Positions 1-7,001 of a stretch of 25,651 bases of DNA are shown in pieces. The notes under the pieces were generated by a model. It saw only the letters and a program-made list of their open reading frames with translations, did no database searches and was not told the DNA's origin. Each line of letters begins with the position of its first letter. The first letter of the stretch is position 1. The stretch spans positions 1-25,651 of the forward strand of contig JAIXXW010000040.1 in assembly GCA_027490555.1 (NCBI GenBank). Direction: 5' to 3'. Source of the stretch: Comamonadaceae bacterium. GTDB taxonomy: Bacteria; Pseudomonadota; Gammaproteobacteria; Burkholderiales; Burkholderiaceae_C. The position numbers and the translations under genes were made by a program.

Positions 1-233
1 GCCACGCTGCGGTTGCCGGTGTCGGGCAACTGGCGGCGCAGACGCAGCGCAATGAGTTCGTTTTCGGCGCAAATTTGGCCCAGCATGCTCACGGTCTGGC
101 GGTCGGCATTTCGGCTGAGGGCGCCGGTGGCCTGCAGGCCCGCCATCAGCGCCACCGCCGTGATGCCCAAGGCGACCAGCACCTCGATCAAGGTGAAGCC
201 ACGTGGCCCACGGGCTGCGGGGCGGGGTTTCAA
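1..233 (-). CDS. gspI: Type II secretion minor pseudopilin GspI, partial (C-terminus beyond window)
   Basis: This is the N-terminal part of a minor pseudopilin of the type II secretion system, an inner-membrane protein cleaved by prepilin peptidase and built into the tip of the pseudopilus. Translation from the TTG at 231-233 gives a short basic leader, then the prepilin site RG|FTLIEVLVALGITAVAL, with Glu at +5 of the mature protein and the hydrophobic helix. A later stretch, AENELIALRLRRQLPDTGN, is GspI-like. The TTG start overlaps the stop of gspH (TTGA, 230-233), which suggests translational coupling, and no ATG or GTG fits better close to the prepilin motif. The gene is cut by the window edge, not broken. 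The order gspG-H-I supports the I assignment over GspJ. Confidence 0.85.
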   Translation of the reverse strand, partial: MKPRPAARGPRGFTLIEVLVALGITAVALMAGLQATGALSRNADRQTVSMLGQICAENELIALRLRRQLPDTGNRSV

Positions 234-712
234 GGCCGGGCCCCTGCAGCGTCTGGTCGGCTGTGGACCTGGAATGGCCGCAAGCCATCGGTCATCACCC
301 ACAGCGTTTTGCCCAGCGGTGCTGCGCTGGTCACGGCAACCGCCTGCGCTCCGATCAGGGGCTCAGGCCCCAGGACCAAGCGGCTGTCGGGCGCGGCGCG
401 GGTGTTGCTGTGGAGCCATTCGCGCGGCAAGCCCGGCGGCGGCAAGCCGGCAAATTCAAAGCGTGTGCCGTTGGCCTGTGTTTGCCAGACCACCGGAACG
501 CCGTGGGCCCGGGACTGGGCACGGCCCGTTTCCAGCAAGGCGGCCAGCCGATCGGCATCGCGTTCCAGGGCGCTGTCGGCGCTGTCACGCAGCGACAGAC
601 TGACCCCCGAGGCCGCCAGCGCGATCAGGGCCAGCACCACCACAAGCTCGATCAGGGTGAAGCCCCGGATCGGGCGGGGCAGACCCTCATTGCCAGCTGC
701 CGATGTCCGCAT
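230..712 (-). CDS. gspH: Type II secretion minor pseudopilin GspH
   Basis: This is a minor pseudopilin of the type II secretion system. The prepilin peptidase site is RPIRG|FTLIELVVVLALIAL, near residues 14-30 from the start used here. A GspH-like globular domain follows, including a stretch on disulfide-free beta strands ending near FQVHSRPDAAGARP. The frame stays open upstream to 748, but ATG at 710-712 is preferred because it leaves a short leader of about 16 residues and overlaps the gspG stop by only 26 bases. The gene lies between gspG and gspI on the same strand with overlapping ends, so the three are very likely one transcript. Length is about 160 residues, usual for GspH. Confidence 0.87.
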   Translation of the reverse strand: MRTSAAGNEGLPRPIRGFTLIELVVVLALIALAASGVSLSLRDSADSALERDADRLAALLETGRAQSRAHGVPVVWQTQANGTRFEFAGLPPPGLPREWLHSNTRAAPDSRLVLGPEPLIGAQAVAVTSAAPLGKTLWVMTDGLRPFQVHSRPDAAGARP

Positions 713-1172
713 TGTTGCCCTCGCCACCGGCCTGACCGTCAGCGCCAAAGGACAGCACTTCCACCTCGCTGCGGATGCCGGGGTTCATGTATTGGTAGGG
801 CCGGCCCCAGGGGTCGTTGGGCAGCTTGTCCAGATAGGGTTTCCAGTTGGCCGGCACAGGCTCGGTGGTGGGCCGCAGCACCAAGGCCCGCAAACCCTGC
901 TCGGGCGTGGGAAACCGTTGGTTGTCCAGCTTGTACAGCTTGAGCGCCTGCATCAGGTTGCCCACGTCGGTGCGTGCGGCGGTGATGCGCGCGTCATCGG
1001 CACGGCCCAGCACATTGGGCACGATCAGTGCGGCCAGCACGCCGATGATGGCCAAAACGACCATCAGCTCGATCAGGGTGAAGCCGCGTTGGCGCGCCAC
1101 GGCAGTTCGGGCGGCGGCATGCACGGCGCCATGGGGAGGAAGTGGGGAGTGGGTTTGCATGTCTTCCATCAT
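687..1172 (-). CDS. gspG: Type II secretion major pseudopilin GspG
   Basis: This is the major pseudopilin, the main subunit of the periplasmic type II secretion pseudopilus. The prepilin cleavage motif RQRG|FTLIELMVVLAIIGVLAALIVP is followed by the diagnostic GspG core: NLMQALKLYKLDNQRFPT, then EQGLRALV, then LPNDPWGRPYQYMNPG and a C-terminal calcium-site region with SFGADGQAGGEGNNADIGSW. Length of 161 residues fits if the first ATG is used. The leader of about 29 residues is long, so ATG at 1158-1160 is an alternative start. It heads a gspG-H-I run, and its start codon lies only 9 bases from the divergent gspC start. Confidence 0.95.
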   Translation of the reverse strand: MMEDMQTHSPLPPHGAVHAAARTAVARQRGFTLIELMVVLAIIGVLAALIVPNVLGRADDARITAARTDVGNLMQALKLYKLDNQRFPTPEQGLRALVLRPTTEPVPANWKPYLDKLPNDPWGRPYQYMNPGIRSEVEVLSFGADGQAGGEGNNADIGSWQ

Positions 1173-1181
1173 AATCTGCCC

Positions 1182-1664
1182 ATGTTGCGCAAGACTTCCG
1201 CCCCCAGCAGTGCCAGGCTCTGGCCGGGCGTGGTGACCGCCCTGGTCTGGTGTGCAGCGGCGGCCAGTGGGGTGTTCTGGGCGCTGCGCTGGGTGGCCGT
1301 GGACTCGGCCCAGCCTGCCTTGGCGCAGCCTGCGGGCCCGACCGTGACCGCTGCCCCGTCAGCCCCCACCTCGGCGTTTTTGAGCCGCGCCTGGGGCGTA
1401 CAAGTGGCCGGGCCCGAGCCCGAGCAGAGCACCTTGCCTGCTGCGCGTCTTCAGTTGTGGGGCGTGGTCGCCGGTGCTTCCGGGCGGGGCAGTGCCCTGA
1501 TCTCGGTCGACGGCCAGCCGCCGCAGGCTTTTCGGGTGGGGCAAACCGTGACCGAGGGTCTGGTGTTGCAAAGCCTGGGGCCCAAGCGGGCCCAGCTCGG
1601 TGCCAGCCCCCCCGGCCCGGCCCTGATGACCCTCAGCCTGCCGGAGACGGGCAAAACGCCTTGA
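1182..1664 (+). CDS. gspC: Type II secretion protein C-like (GspC homology-region domain)
   Basis: This is a putative GspC, the inner-membrane protein that links the type II secretion platform to the outer-membrane secretin GspD. The 160-residue translation has a short cytoplasmic N-terminus and one membrane segment at about residues 16-40 (VVTALVWCAAAASGVFWALR). An Ala/Pro-rich linker follows, then a domain from about residue 80 with LQLWGVVAGASGRGSALISVDG and AFRVGQTVTEGLVLQSLG, the typical homology region. No C-terminal PDZ or coiled coil is present, which is a known short GspC form. The start is ATG at 1182. It diverges from gspG and ends against convergent ilvA, so no gspD follows it here. 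Confidence 0.8.
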   Translation: MLRKTSAPSSARLWPGVVTALVWCAAAASGVFWALRWVAVDSAQPALAQPAGPTVTAAPSAPTSAFLSRAWGVQVAGPEPEQSTLPAARLQLWGVVAGASGRGSALISVDGQPPQAFRVGQTVTEGLVLQSLGPKRAQLGASPPGPALMTLSLPETGKTP

Positions 1665-1685
1665 ATCGCCCGGCCGGCAGCTTTT

Positions 1686-3233
1686 TCAGGCCCGCAAAAA
1701 CAAGCGGTAGACCGGGTTGTCGGTCTCTTCGGCATACGGGTAACCCAGCGTTTTGAGGAACTTGTCAAACGCCTTGTCGTCCTTGGGCGGCACCTGCAGG
1801 CCCACCAGAATGCGGCCATAGTCGGCGCCCTGGTTGCGGTAATGGAACAAGGAGATGTTCCAGCCCGGGCGCATCAGGCTCAGGAATTTCAGCAAAGCCC
1901 CCGGACGCTCGGGAAACTGAAAGCGCAGCAGGCGTTCGTCCTGCGACAGGGCCGAGTGCCCACCCACCATGTGGCGAATGTGCTCCTTGGCCAGCTCGTC
2001 GTGCGTCAGGTCGATCGCCTGGAACTGCTGTTTGTTGAACTTGGCCGTGATCTTGGCACTCTCGCCTTGGCCGTGCGTGCTCAGGCCCAGAAACACATGG
2101 GCTTTGTCCGAATCGCTCATGCGGTAGTTGAACTCGGTCACATTGCGCGGGCCGCCGGGCAGGCTGCCGATGAGCTCCAGAAAACGCTTGAAGCTGCCGC
2201 GCTCTTCGGGGATGGTGACGGCAAACAGGGCTTCTTTTTCTTCGCCCACATCGGCGCGTTCGGCCACAAAGCGCAGGCGGTCAAAGTTCATGTTGGCACC
2301 GCACAAGATGGCCGCAAAAGTCTGCCCTTTGCACTTGTTGGCGGCCACATACTGCTTGATGGCCGCCACGGCCAGAGCGCCCGCCGGCTCCACAATCGAG
2401 CGCGTGTCGACAAACACATCCTTGATCGCCGCGCACACCGCGTCGGTGTCCACCGTCATGTAGGCGTCCACCAGATGGCTGGCCACGCGGAAGGTTTCTT
2501 CACCCACCAGCTTGACGGCCGTGCCGTCTGAAAACAGGCCCACATCGGGCAATGTCACGCGCTGCTTGGCCTTCACCGACTGGATCATGGCGTTGGAGTC
2601 GTTCATTTGCACCCCGATCACCTGGACCCCGGGGCGCACCGCCTTGATGTAGTTGGCCACGCCACTGATGAGACCGCCACCACCGATGGCCACAAACACC
2701 GCGTCGAGGGGGCCCTGGTGCTGGCGCAGCATTTCCATGGCGATGGTGCCCTGGCCGGCGATCACGTCCGGGTCGTCAAAAGGGTGCACAAACGTCAAGC
2801 CCTGCTTCTTTTGCAAGGCCAGCGAATGTTGGTAGGCGTCCGAGTAGCTGTCGCCAAACAGCACCACCTCGCCACCCAGGGCCTTGACGGCCTCGATCTT
2901 CACCTGGGGCGTGGTGGTCGGCATGACGATCACCGCCCGCGTGCCCAGTCGGCTGGCGCCCAGGGCCACGCCCTGGGCATGGTTGCCGGCCGAAGCGCAA
3001 ATCACCCCCTTTTTGAGCTGCTCGGGGCTCAGCTGGGCCATCTTGTTGTAGGCCCCACGCAGCTTGAAGCTGAACACGGGTTGTTGGTCTTCACGCTTGA
3101 GCAAGACCTGGTTGCCCAGGCGGCGCGACAGGTTTTTGGCGGGTTCGAGGGCCGATTCGGTGGCCACGTCATAGACCTTGGCATTCAGGATCTTGATCAG
3201 GTAATCGGCGGGGTTCAGGTGTGGCTTGCTCAT
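1686..3233 (-). CDS. ilvA: Threonine ammonia-lyase, biosynthetic (IlvA)
   Basis: This is a PLP-dependent enzyme that deaminates L-threonine to 2-oxobutanoate, the first committed step to isoleucine. The start is ATG at 3231-3233 (MSKPHLNPADYL), giving 515 residues, close to the usual length of about 514. The frame is open further upstream, but that part is not protein-like and covers a hairpin leader. The catalytic domain shows the PLP lysine in FSFKLRGAYNKM (K57), SAGNHAQGVA, and the phosphate-binding AIGGGGLISGV. Two ACT-like regulatory repeats fill the last 170 or so residues (from about EERGSFKRFLELIG and ERPGALLKFLSLM), so isoleucine feedback control is expected. It converges on gspC with a 21-base gap. 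Confidence 0.97.
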   Translation of the reverse strand: MSKPHLNPADYLIKILNAKVYDVATESALEPAKNLSRRLGNQVLLKREDQQPVFSFKLRGAYNKMAQLSPEQLKKGVICASAGNHAQGVALGASRLGTRAVIVMPTTTPQVKIEAVKALGGEVVLFGDSYSDAYQHSLALQKKQGLTFVHPFDDPDVIAGQGTIAMEMLRQHQGPLDAVFVAIGGGGLISGVANYIKAVRPGVQVIGVQMNDSNAMIQSVKAKQRVTLPDVGLFSDGTAVKLVGEETFRVASHLVDAYMTVDTDAVCAAIKDVFVDTRSIVEPAGALAVAAIKQYVAANKCKGQTFAAILCGANMNFDRLRFVAERADVGEEKEALFAVTIPEERGSFKRFLELIGSLPGGPRNVTEFNYRMSDSDKAHVFLGLSTHGQGESAKITAKFNKQQFQAIDLTHDELAKEHIRHMVGGHSALSQDERLLRFQFPERPGALLKFLSLMRPGWNISLFHYRNQGADYGRILVGLQVPPKDDKAFDKFLKTLGYPYAEETDNPVYRLFLRA

Positions 3234-3574
3234 GTCCTGTGCGATGCCGGCGGGGCCGCATCGCCAAAAAAGTGTGGGCTTGATGATAACGGCCCAAAAA
3301 AAATGCCCCAAGTCTTGCGACTTGGGGCAAATCCACCTTTTCAGAGGGTGGAGGAGACAAAGGGTGCGGGCCAAAAAAGCACGCTTGTTCGCAATTGTAG
3401 GCGTGAATTGTTGCAACGCAGCAGATTTGGCGATGCCAGGCGAAAAAATTTTGCGCCAGGGTTGCCCAGCGGCGTTGTCCCCTGCAGGCCAGGCCCAGGC
3501 ATGCGGGCTGGTTTGATTAAGATCGCTGGGTACAGGCGACACCTGCTGGCGCCATCCAACCTGAGGAACCCCAC
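3234..3574. promoter_or_regulatory. Intergenic control region between divergent ilvA and OsmC-like gene
   Basis: This 341-base gap separates two divergent genes and must hold both promoters. On the minus strand a TACAAT hexamer (3394-3399) is a candidate -10 for ilvA, though no good -35 is evident. The predicted leader then contains a weaker hairpin (arms 3332-3337 and 3347-3352, TCCACC with GGTGGA) and the strong terminator-like hairpin at 3296-3329. A short GTG-started frame in the leader could encode MLFWPAPFVSSTL, ending at the first hairpin. It lacks a run of Ile codons, so classical ribosome-stalling control is not clear. The ilvA ribosome site is a modest AGGA just before ATG. Confidence 0.5.
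3296..3329 (-). terminator. Intrinsic-terminator-like hairpin in the ilvA leader
   Basis: Two perfect 11-base arms, 3304-3314 (TGCCCCAAGTC) and 3319-3329, enclose a 4-base loop. On the minus strand the stem is followed at once by eight T (A run at 3296-3303). It has the form of a strong rho-independent terminator but sits about 60 bases upstream of the ilvA start, on the ilvA strand. It is therefore either an attenuator of ilvA or the end of a separate small RNA. Confidence 0.8.
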
Positions 3575-4027
3575 ATGGAATGCACAGTCACCTGGACCGG
3601 CGCTGCCGGCACCCGCTCCGCCATGGGCTTTTTGGCCGAGACCGGCTCGGGCCATATGCTCGCCATGGACGGCGCGCCAGATGCCGCCAAGCCCGAAAAT
3701 GGCGGCCAAAATCTGGCCCCACGCCCCATGGAGATGCTCCTGGCCGGCACCGGCGGCTGCACCGCCTATGACGTGGTGCTGATCCTCAAGCGCGGTCGCC
3801 ACGATGTGCGCGGCTGCAGCGTCCAGATCCGCAGCGAACGCGCCGAGACCGACCCCAAAGTCTTCACCCGCATCCGCATGCATTTCACCGTCACGGGCAA
3901 AGCGGTGCCGCCCAGCGCGGTCGAGCGTGCCATCGCCATGAGCCATGACAAGTACTGCTCTGCCAGCATCATGCTGGGCAAAACTGCGGAGATCACCACC
4001 AGTTTTGAAGTGAAGGAAGTGGCCTGA
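3575..4027 (+). CDS. OsmC/YhfA-like redox protein
   Basis: This is a member of the OsmC/Ohr superfamily, small cytoplasmic dimeric proteins that reduce organic hydroperoxides through two cysteines. The 150-residue translation shows the first Cys in the helix LLAGTGGCTAYDVVLILKRG (C62) and the second in SHDKYCSASIM (C128), the spacing expected for the family. The N-terminus looks more like the YhfA-type branch than Ohr or classical OsmC, so the physiological substrate is uncertain. The start is ATG at 3575, preceded by TGAGGAA. It is a single gene: upstream ilvA diverges and downstream coq7 converges. Confidence 0.9.
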   Translation: MECTVTWTGAAGTRSAMGFLAETGSGHMLAMDGAPDAAKPENGGQNLAPRPMEMLLAGTGGCTAYDVVLILKRGRHDVRGCSVQIRSERAETDPKVFTRIRMHFTVTGKAVPPSAVERAIAMSHDKYCSASIMLGKTAEITTSFEVKEVA

Positions 4028-4035
4028 AGGCCTGA

Positions 4036-4055
4036 GCCTGGACAGCGGTCCAGGC
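4036..4055. terminator. Possible bidirectional terminator hairpin between OsmC-like gene and coq7
   Basis: Perfect 8-base arms (GCCTGGAC at 4036-4043 and its complement at 4048-4055) with loop AGCG lie between two convergent genes. No T-tract follows on either strand, so function as an intrinsic terminator is only suggested by position. Confidence 0.4.
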
Positions 4056-4081
4056 ACTTGTGCCGGTGCCCAGGCCGGTCC

Positions 4082-4705
4082 TCACACCCGGTGCGCCACC
4101 GTGGTCATCACCTTGGCCGCCACCTGCATCAGGGACTTGACCGGGACGGGCAGTGGCACCGCTCCGGCCTCTTGGGCCATCTGCGCGTGGGCCATTTCGT
4201 CGGCTTTCATGGCCTGCACAATGGCGCGCGACGCGGTGTCGGCTGCGGGCAGCGCATCCATGTGGCTTTGCAGGTGCGCCTCGACCTGCCGCTCGGTCTC
4301 GACGACAAAACCCAGACTCACCCGGTCGCCGCCCACCTTGCCGGCTGCAAAGCCGATGGCAAAAGCCCCGGCGTACCAAACGGGGTTGAGCAGGGAGGGG
4401 CGGTCATTCAGCGCATGCAGCCTTTGCCGGGTCCAGGCCAAATGGTCGGTCTCTTCGCGGCTGGCCTCGGTCAGCTTCGCACGCAGTGCCGGGTTTTGGC
4501 AGGCCAGCGCCTGCCCGGTGTAAAGCGCCTGGGCGCAGACCTCGCCCACATGGTTGACGCGCATGAGTGCGCCAGACAAGCGGCGTTCTGCCTCGCTCAG
4601 CGTCAATTCGGCCACGCCAGCAGCGGGGTTGCTGCGGCTGGCGCGGGGCTCGGCCCACAAGGTGCGCAAGGCACTGTCGGCGGCTTGAATCCATGCGTTC
4701 ATCAT
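4082..4705 (-). CDS. coq7: Ubiquinone biosynthesis hydroxylase Coq7 (demethoxyubiquinone hydroxylase)
   Basis: This is a carboxylate-bridged di-iron monooxygenase that adds the last ring hydroxyl in ubiquinone synthesis, acting at the inner membrane face. The 207-residue protein shows the iron-ligand pattern of the family: Glu in VNHVGEVCAQ (E55), EETDHLAW (E85 with H88), VETERQVEAH (Glu near 136-138) and KADEMAHAQ (E170 with H173). A hydrophobic stretch, YAGAFAIGFAAGKVGG, is the typical membrane-associated segment. Two adjacent ATG codons open the gene; the first (4703-4705) is used here. No other ubiquinone gene is adjacent, and it converges with the OsmC-like gene. Confidence 0.95.
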   Translation of the reverse strand: MMNAWIQAADSALRTLWAEPRASRSNPAAGVAELTLSEAERRLSGALMRVNHVGEVCAQALYTGQALACQNPALRAKLTEASREETDHLAWTRQRLHALNDRPSLLNPVWYAGAFAIGFAAGKVGGDRVSLGFVVETERQVEAHLQSHMDALPAADTASRAIVQAMKADEMAHAQMAQEAGAVPLPVPVKSLMQVAAKVMTTVAHRV

Positions 4706-5051
4706 GCTTGGAGTTTACCCAGCCCGCGGGTGGGGTGCTGTCGACGCCTCTCAAGGCCCTGACCATGGGGGTCTGGGCGGGAAATTTTTCAAGTTATCGA
4801 TTCAATACTTGATGGAAGTCATTGAATTGATTGGCAAAAAATCAGCAAAGCGATGCCGCTCTCAGGGTAAAACCTAGTCCTTGTTGCATGTCAGCAACAA
4901 AAAGCCCCTATCTTTGGTGAATGTCTTGGCGAAGTCATGGACGTCTGGTGGAATACACACAACTTCCTGAATTGGAGGTTGGCTCAGGGTCTCGAAGGGT
5001 GAACAACACCTACCTGATTTGGGCCCTTTATTAACCTTGGAGAAACTTGCA
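4706..5051 (+). promoter_or_regulatory. Upstream region of the first porin gene
   Basis: This 346-base non-coding region separates divergent coq7 and the first porin. From about 4780 it becomes A+T richer, consistent with a strong promoter for an abundant outer-membrane protein, although I cannot assign -35/-10 boxes with confidence. A short inverted repeat (TTGTTGC at 4881-4887, complement at 4894-4900) is a candidate leader structure or operator. A clear ribosome site, GGAGAA at 5039-5044, lies 7 bases before the porin ATG. The second porin has lost any equivalent upstream region. Confidence 0.55.
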
Positions 5052-6065
5052 ATGAAAAAAACTCTGATTGCTCTGGCTGCTCTGGCCGCCGCAGGCACCG
5101 CTTTCGCTCAGTCTTCTGTGACCCTGTCGGGTTCTATCAACGTCGGCGTGATGGACACTGGTGCTGCAAATGCACGTGCAGTGGTCAGCCACCTGGGCAA
5201 CGGCGCCAACGCCATCAACATCAACAGCGTTGAAGACCTGGGCGGCGGTCTGCGCGGTGGCTTTACTGGTCAGATCCGTTTCAACGCTGCTTCTGGTGAC
5301 ATGAACAGCACCAACGGTGGTGGTACTGCTCTGTTCCATGCAGCCAACGCTTACATTAGCGGTGGTTTCGGTACCATCCGCGCAGGTAAGATCATCGAAG
5401 CTTCTACCTGCGGTCTTGATCCTTGGGCTTGCCGTGGTGGCGCTGCCCTGCAAGCAGGTGTTGGCATCGCTAACCAGGCAAACGTGAGTGGCCTCACTGC
5501 TGCTGGCACCCAAGCCAACTCGGTCAGCTACACCACCACCAACTTCAACGGTTTTAGCGCCAGCTACCAGACCACTTTGTCTGACCGAGTCAATGAGCGC
5601 CAAGTCCTGAGCCTGAACTACGCCAAGGGTCCTCTGACACTGCTGGCTATGGATGTTAAGTCCAGCGGTACTAACGTTGCCACAGAAAGCGTTGGTTCAA
5701 ACACTGCCGCTGGTAGCGGCGGTGACAGCAGCAAGCACACTGCCGTCGGCGGTAGCTACAACTTCGGCGTAGCCACCATCAGCGTTGTGAACTCTGTTTC
5801 CAAGAGCAACGCTGTTGCTGCATTGAACAAAGATGTTGTCTCCGTTGGCCTGACCGCACCTATGGGCGCTTACACTCTGCTGGCTGGCTACAACAAGGAC
5901 AGCAAAGCAGCTGCTGACAAGGACACCCTGATCTCTGCTGGCGTGAACTACGCTCTGAGCAAGCGCACCACCCTGGGCGCTGACGTGTTCAAGAACGAAG
6001 CCCTGACCACCTCCGCTGGCAAGGCTGGTACTGGTTTCGTGATCCGCGTTGGTCACACCTTCTAA
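5052..6065 (+). CDS. Gram-negative trimeric porin
   Basis: This is an outer-membrane beta-barrel porin of the general betaproteobacterial type (Omp32-like), a diffusion channel for small hydrophilic and often anionic solutes. ATG at 5052 starts a signal peptide, MKKTLIALAALAAAGTAFA, with cleavage before QSSVTLSG. The mature chain begins with the family pattern GSINVGVMDTG and ends in GFVIRVGHTF; the terminal Phe is the usual barrel-assembly signal. The 337-residue length is normal. The ribosome site GGAGAA precedes ATG. Codon use favours highly expressed codons. It is monocistronic, with its own terminator just downstream. The gene at 11895-12952 is a close paralogue. Confidence 0.95.
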   Translation: MKKTLIALAALAAAGTAFAQSSVTLSGSINVGVMDTGAANARAVVSHLGNGANAININSVEDLGGGLRGGFTGQIRFNAASGDMNSTNGGGTALFHAANAYISGGFGTIRAGKIIEASTCGLDPWACRGGAALQAGVGIANQANVSGLTAAGTQANSVSYTTTNFNGFSASYQTTLSDRVNERQVLSLNYAKGPLTLLAMDVKSSGTNVATESVGSNTAAGSGGDSSKHTAVGGSYNFGVATISVVNSVSKSNAVAALNKDVVSVGLTAPMGAYTLLAGYNKDSKAAADKDTLISAGVNYALSKRTTLGADVFKNEALTTSAGKAGTGFVIRVGHTF

Positions 6066-6103
6066 TCCCTGGCTGTCGTAAGACAGCTTGAGATCTAGAT
6101 ATC

Positions 6104-6135
6104 AAAACCCACCGTGGCAACACGGTGGGTTTTTT
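6104..6135 (+). terminator. Rho-independent terminator of the first porin
   Basis: Arms 6104-6116 (AAAACCCACCGTG) and 6121-6133 pair around a GCAA loop, and the stem runs into a T-tract. It begins about 40 bases after the porin stop. The same hairpin, with a shared GAGATCTAGA just upstream, follows the second porin at 12993-13026. Confidence 0.95.
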
Positions 6136-6252
6136 ATTGCCTGCGCTTGCTGGCGCAGTCATCAAACACGCATACAAGGGAAAACACTTGTGCATTGTGC
6201 AAATGAACACTGATAAATTGCTTCTGTCATCAACCAAATCAATGGAGACAAC

Positions 6253-6495
6253 ATGTCAGGCGCAAACGATCCGCAACAACAATTGGAAGAACTGCTCGCG
6301 GCGCAAAGAGAATTGGAAGAACAGATCAAGACACAGCGTGAAGTTGCACGGCAAGCAGCACTGGACACAATCAAGCGTCTGTATGAGTCACACGCATTTG
6401 AGTACAAAGATGTGAAGGACTTCATCAAAGCCACAGCAGCAAGAAAAACTGCACCGCGCAAGACAGCTTCCAAGCGTAGCAAGCGCAACACCTGA
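6253..6495 (+). CDS. H-NS-like protein lacking the canonical C-terminal DNA-binding domain
   Basis: This 80-residue protein resembles the N-terminal oligomerisation part of betaproteobacterial H-NS-family nucleoid proteins. There is a charged coiled coil (QQQLEELLAAQRELEEQIKT), then RQAALDTIKRLYESHAFEYKDV, matching the usual helix-turn before the linker. It then ends in a Lys/Arg-rich tail (about residues 61-80). The usual C-terminal domain, with a conserved Tyr-Arg-Asp-Pro segment and a Gly-Arg-Gly minor-groove hook, is absent. It may dimerise with host H-NS, either as an antagonist or by binding DNA through the basic tail. The ATG has a good GGAG site. A strong terminator follows, so it is expressed alone. 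Confidence 0.7.
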   Translation: MSGANDPQQQLEELLAAQRELEEQIKTQREVARQAALDTIKRLYESHAFEYKDVKDFIKATAARKTAPRKTASKRSKRNT

Positions 6496-6518
6496 CACGG
6501 TTGCAGGAACTCACAAAG

Positions 6519-6554
6519 AAAAACAGCGTCACGATGTGTGAACGCTGTTTTTTT
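6519..6554 (+). terminator. Rho-independent terminator after the H-NS-like gene
   Basis: Arms 6522-6529 (AACAGCGT) and 6542-6549 form the stem, with a further inner CAC/GTG pairing, and seven T follow (6548-6554). It lies 24 bases after the stop codon and just before the end of the convergent gene. Confidence 0.9.
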
Positions 6555-6566
6555 ATGTCTGCACAG

Positions 6567-6926
6567 TCAGTGCGTGCGCGGGATTTGTGATGCTTTGACT
6601 AAATTCTGCTGTGCTTTCTGCAATGACTGCCGCGCTTTGAGTTGTTTTGCTTGCTGTGTGAGTTGCTTGGCGCGGTCGCTCATGCTTTTGACCTGAAGTT
6701 CTTGTGGTGAAAGTGTCTTGGTTTGTTCGTCAATGACGGTTTCGTTTGTCAATTGCGTCAATGACAAGATGTTTTCAGCATCGTAGATTCTGGCGAGCAT
6801 GGCTTTGGCAGATATGAAGGTGTCAGCGGTGATCGTTGTTCGTGCTTTGTGTGTGGTGTTGCGTGTGACAACACGAACGGTGGCGATGAAGGTGTGTAGT
6901 GGGTGAGCAATCTCGCTGATCTTCAT
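6567..6926 (-). CDS. Hypothetical protein with Gln/Lys-rich coiled C-terminus (element gene)
   Basis: I do not recognise this 119-residue protein. Starting at ATG 6924-6926 (MKISEIAHPLHTF), its first half looks like a small beta-rich fold: FIATVRVVTRN, then ARTTITADTFISAKAMLARIYDAENI. This is the layout of small proteins that transform an input and index it against a column of hydrophobic residues. The second half is a likely helix or coiled coil, SMSDRAKQLTQQAKQLKARQ followed by SLQKAQQNLVKASQ. No signal peptide or membrane segment is present. It follows the gene at 7002-7448 on the same strand, with a long hairpin between them (6958-6994), so co-transcription is possible. An ATG 24 bases upstream is less likely to be the start. 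Confidence 0.6.
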   Translation of the reverse strand: MKISEIAHPLHTFIATVRVVTRNTTHKARTTITADTFISAKAMLARIYDAENILSLTQLTNETVIDEQTKTLSPQELQVKSMSDRAKQLTQQAKQLKARQSLQKAQQNLVKASQIPRTH

Positions 6927-6957
6927 GCAAGTATTTATCGTGAGCATCAAGTGTGGT

Positions 6958-6994
6958 CACTGCGCTAGCAAAAATAACATCTGCTAGCGCAGTG
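6958..6994. repeat. Perfect 13-base inverted repeat (hairpin) inside the element
   Basis: Arms 6958-6970 (CACTGCGCTAGCA) and 6982-6994 are exact complements around an 11-base A+T-rich spacer. No T-tract follows, so it is a poor intrinsic terminator. The 12-base arm ACTGCGCTAGCA recurs exactly at 9449-9460, on the far side of the replication gene. It could be a recombinase or replication-protein site. Confidence 0.8.
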
Positions 6995-7001
6995 CAACGG
7001 A

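Noticed and set aside
2607..3782. Long plus-strand frame crossing ilvA and the leader
   Set aside because: It is opposite a clear threonine ammonia-lyase and its translation is His/Gly-rich and not protein-like.
5031..5603. Minus-strand frame opposite the first porin
   Set aside because: It is a shadow frame caused by porin codon use, without a ribosome site.
6130..6260. tRNA or other classical integration site at the element's left end
   Set aside because: No cloverleaf or tRNA 3' end is present at either boundary, and no long direct repeat between ends was found by eye.
6958..6994. Xer dif-like site
   Set aside because: The arms are perfectly symmetrical with an 11-base spacer, unlike the asymmetrical 11-6-11 layout of dif.
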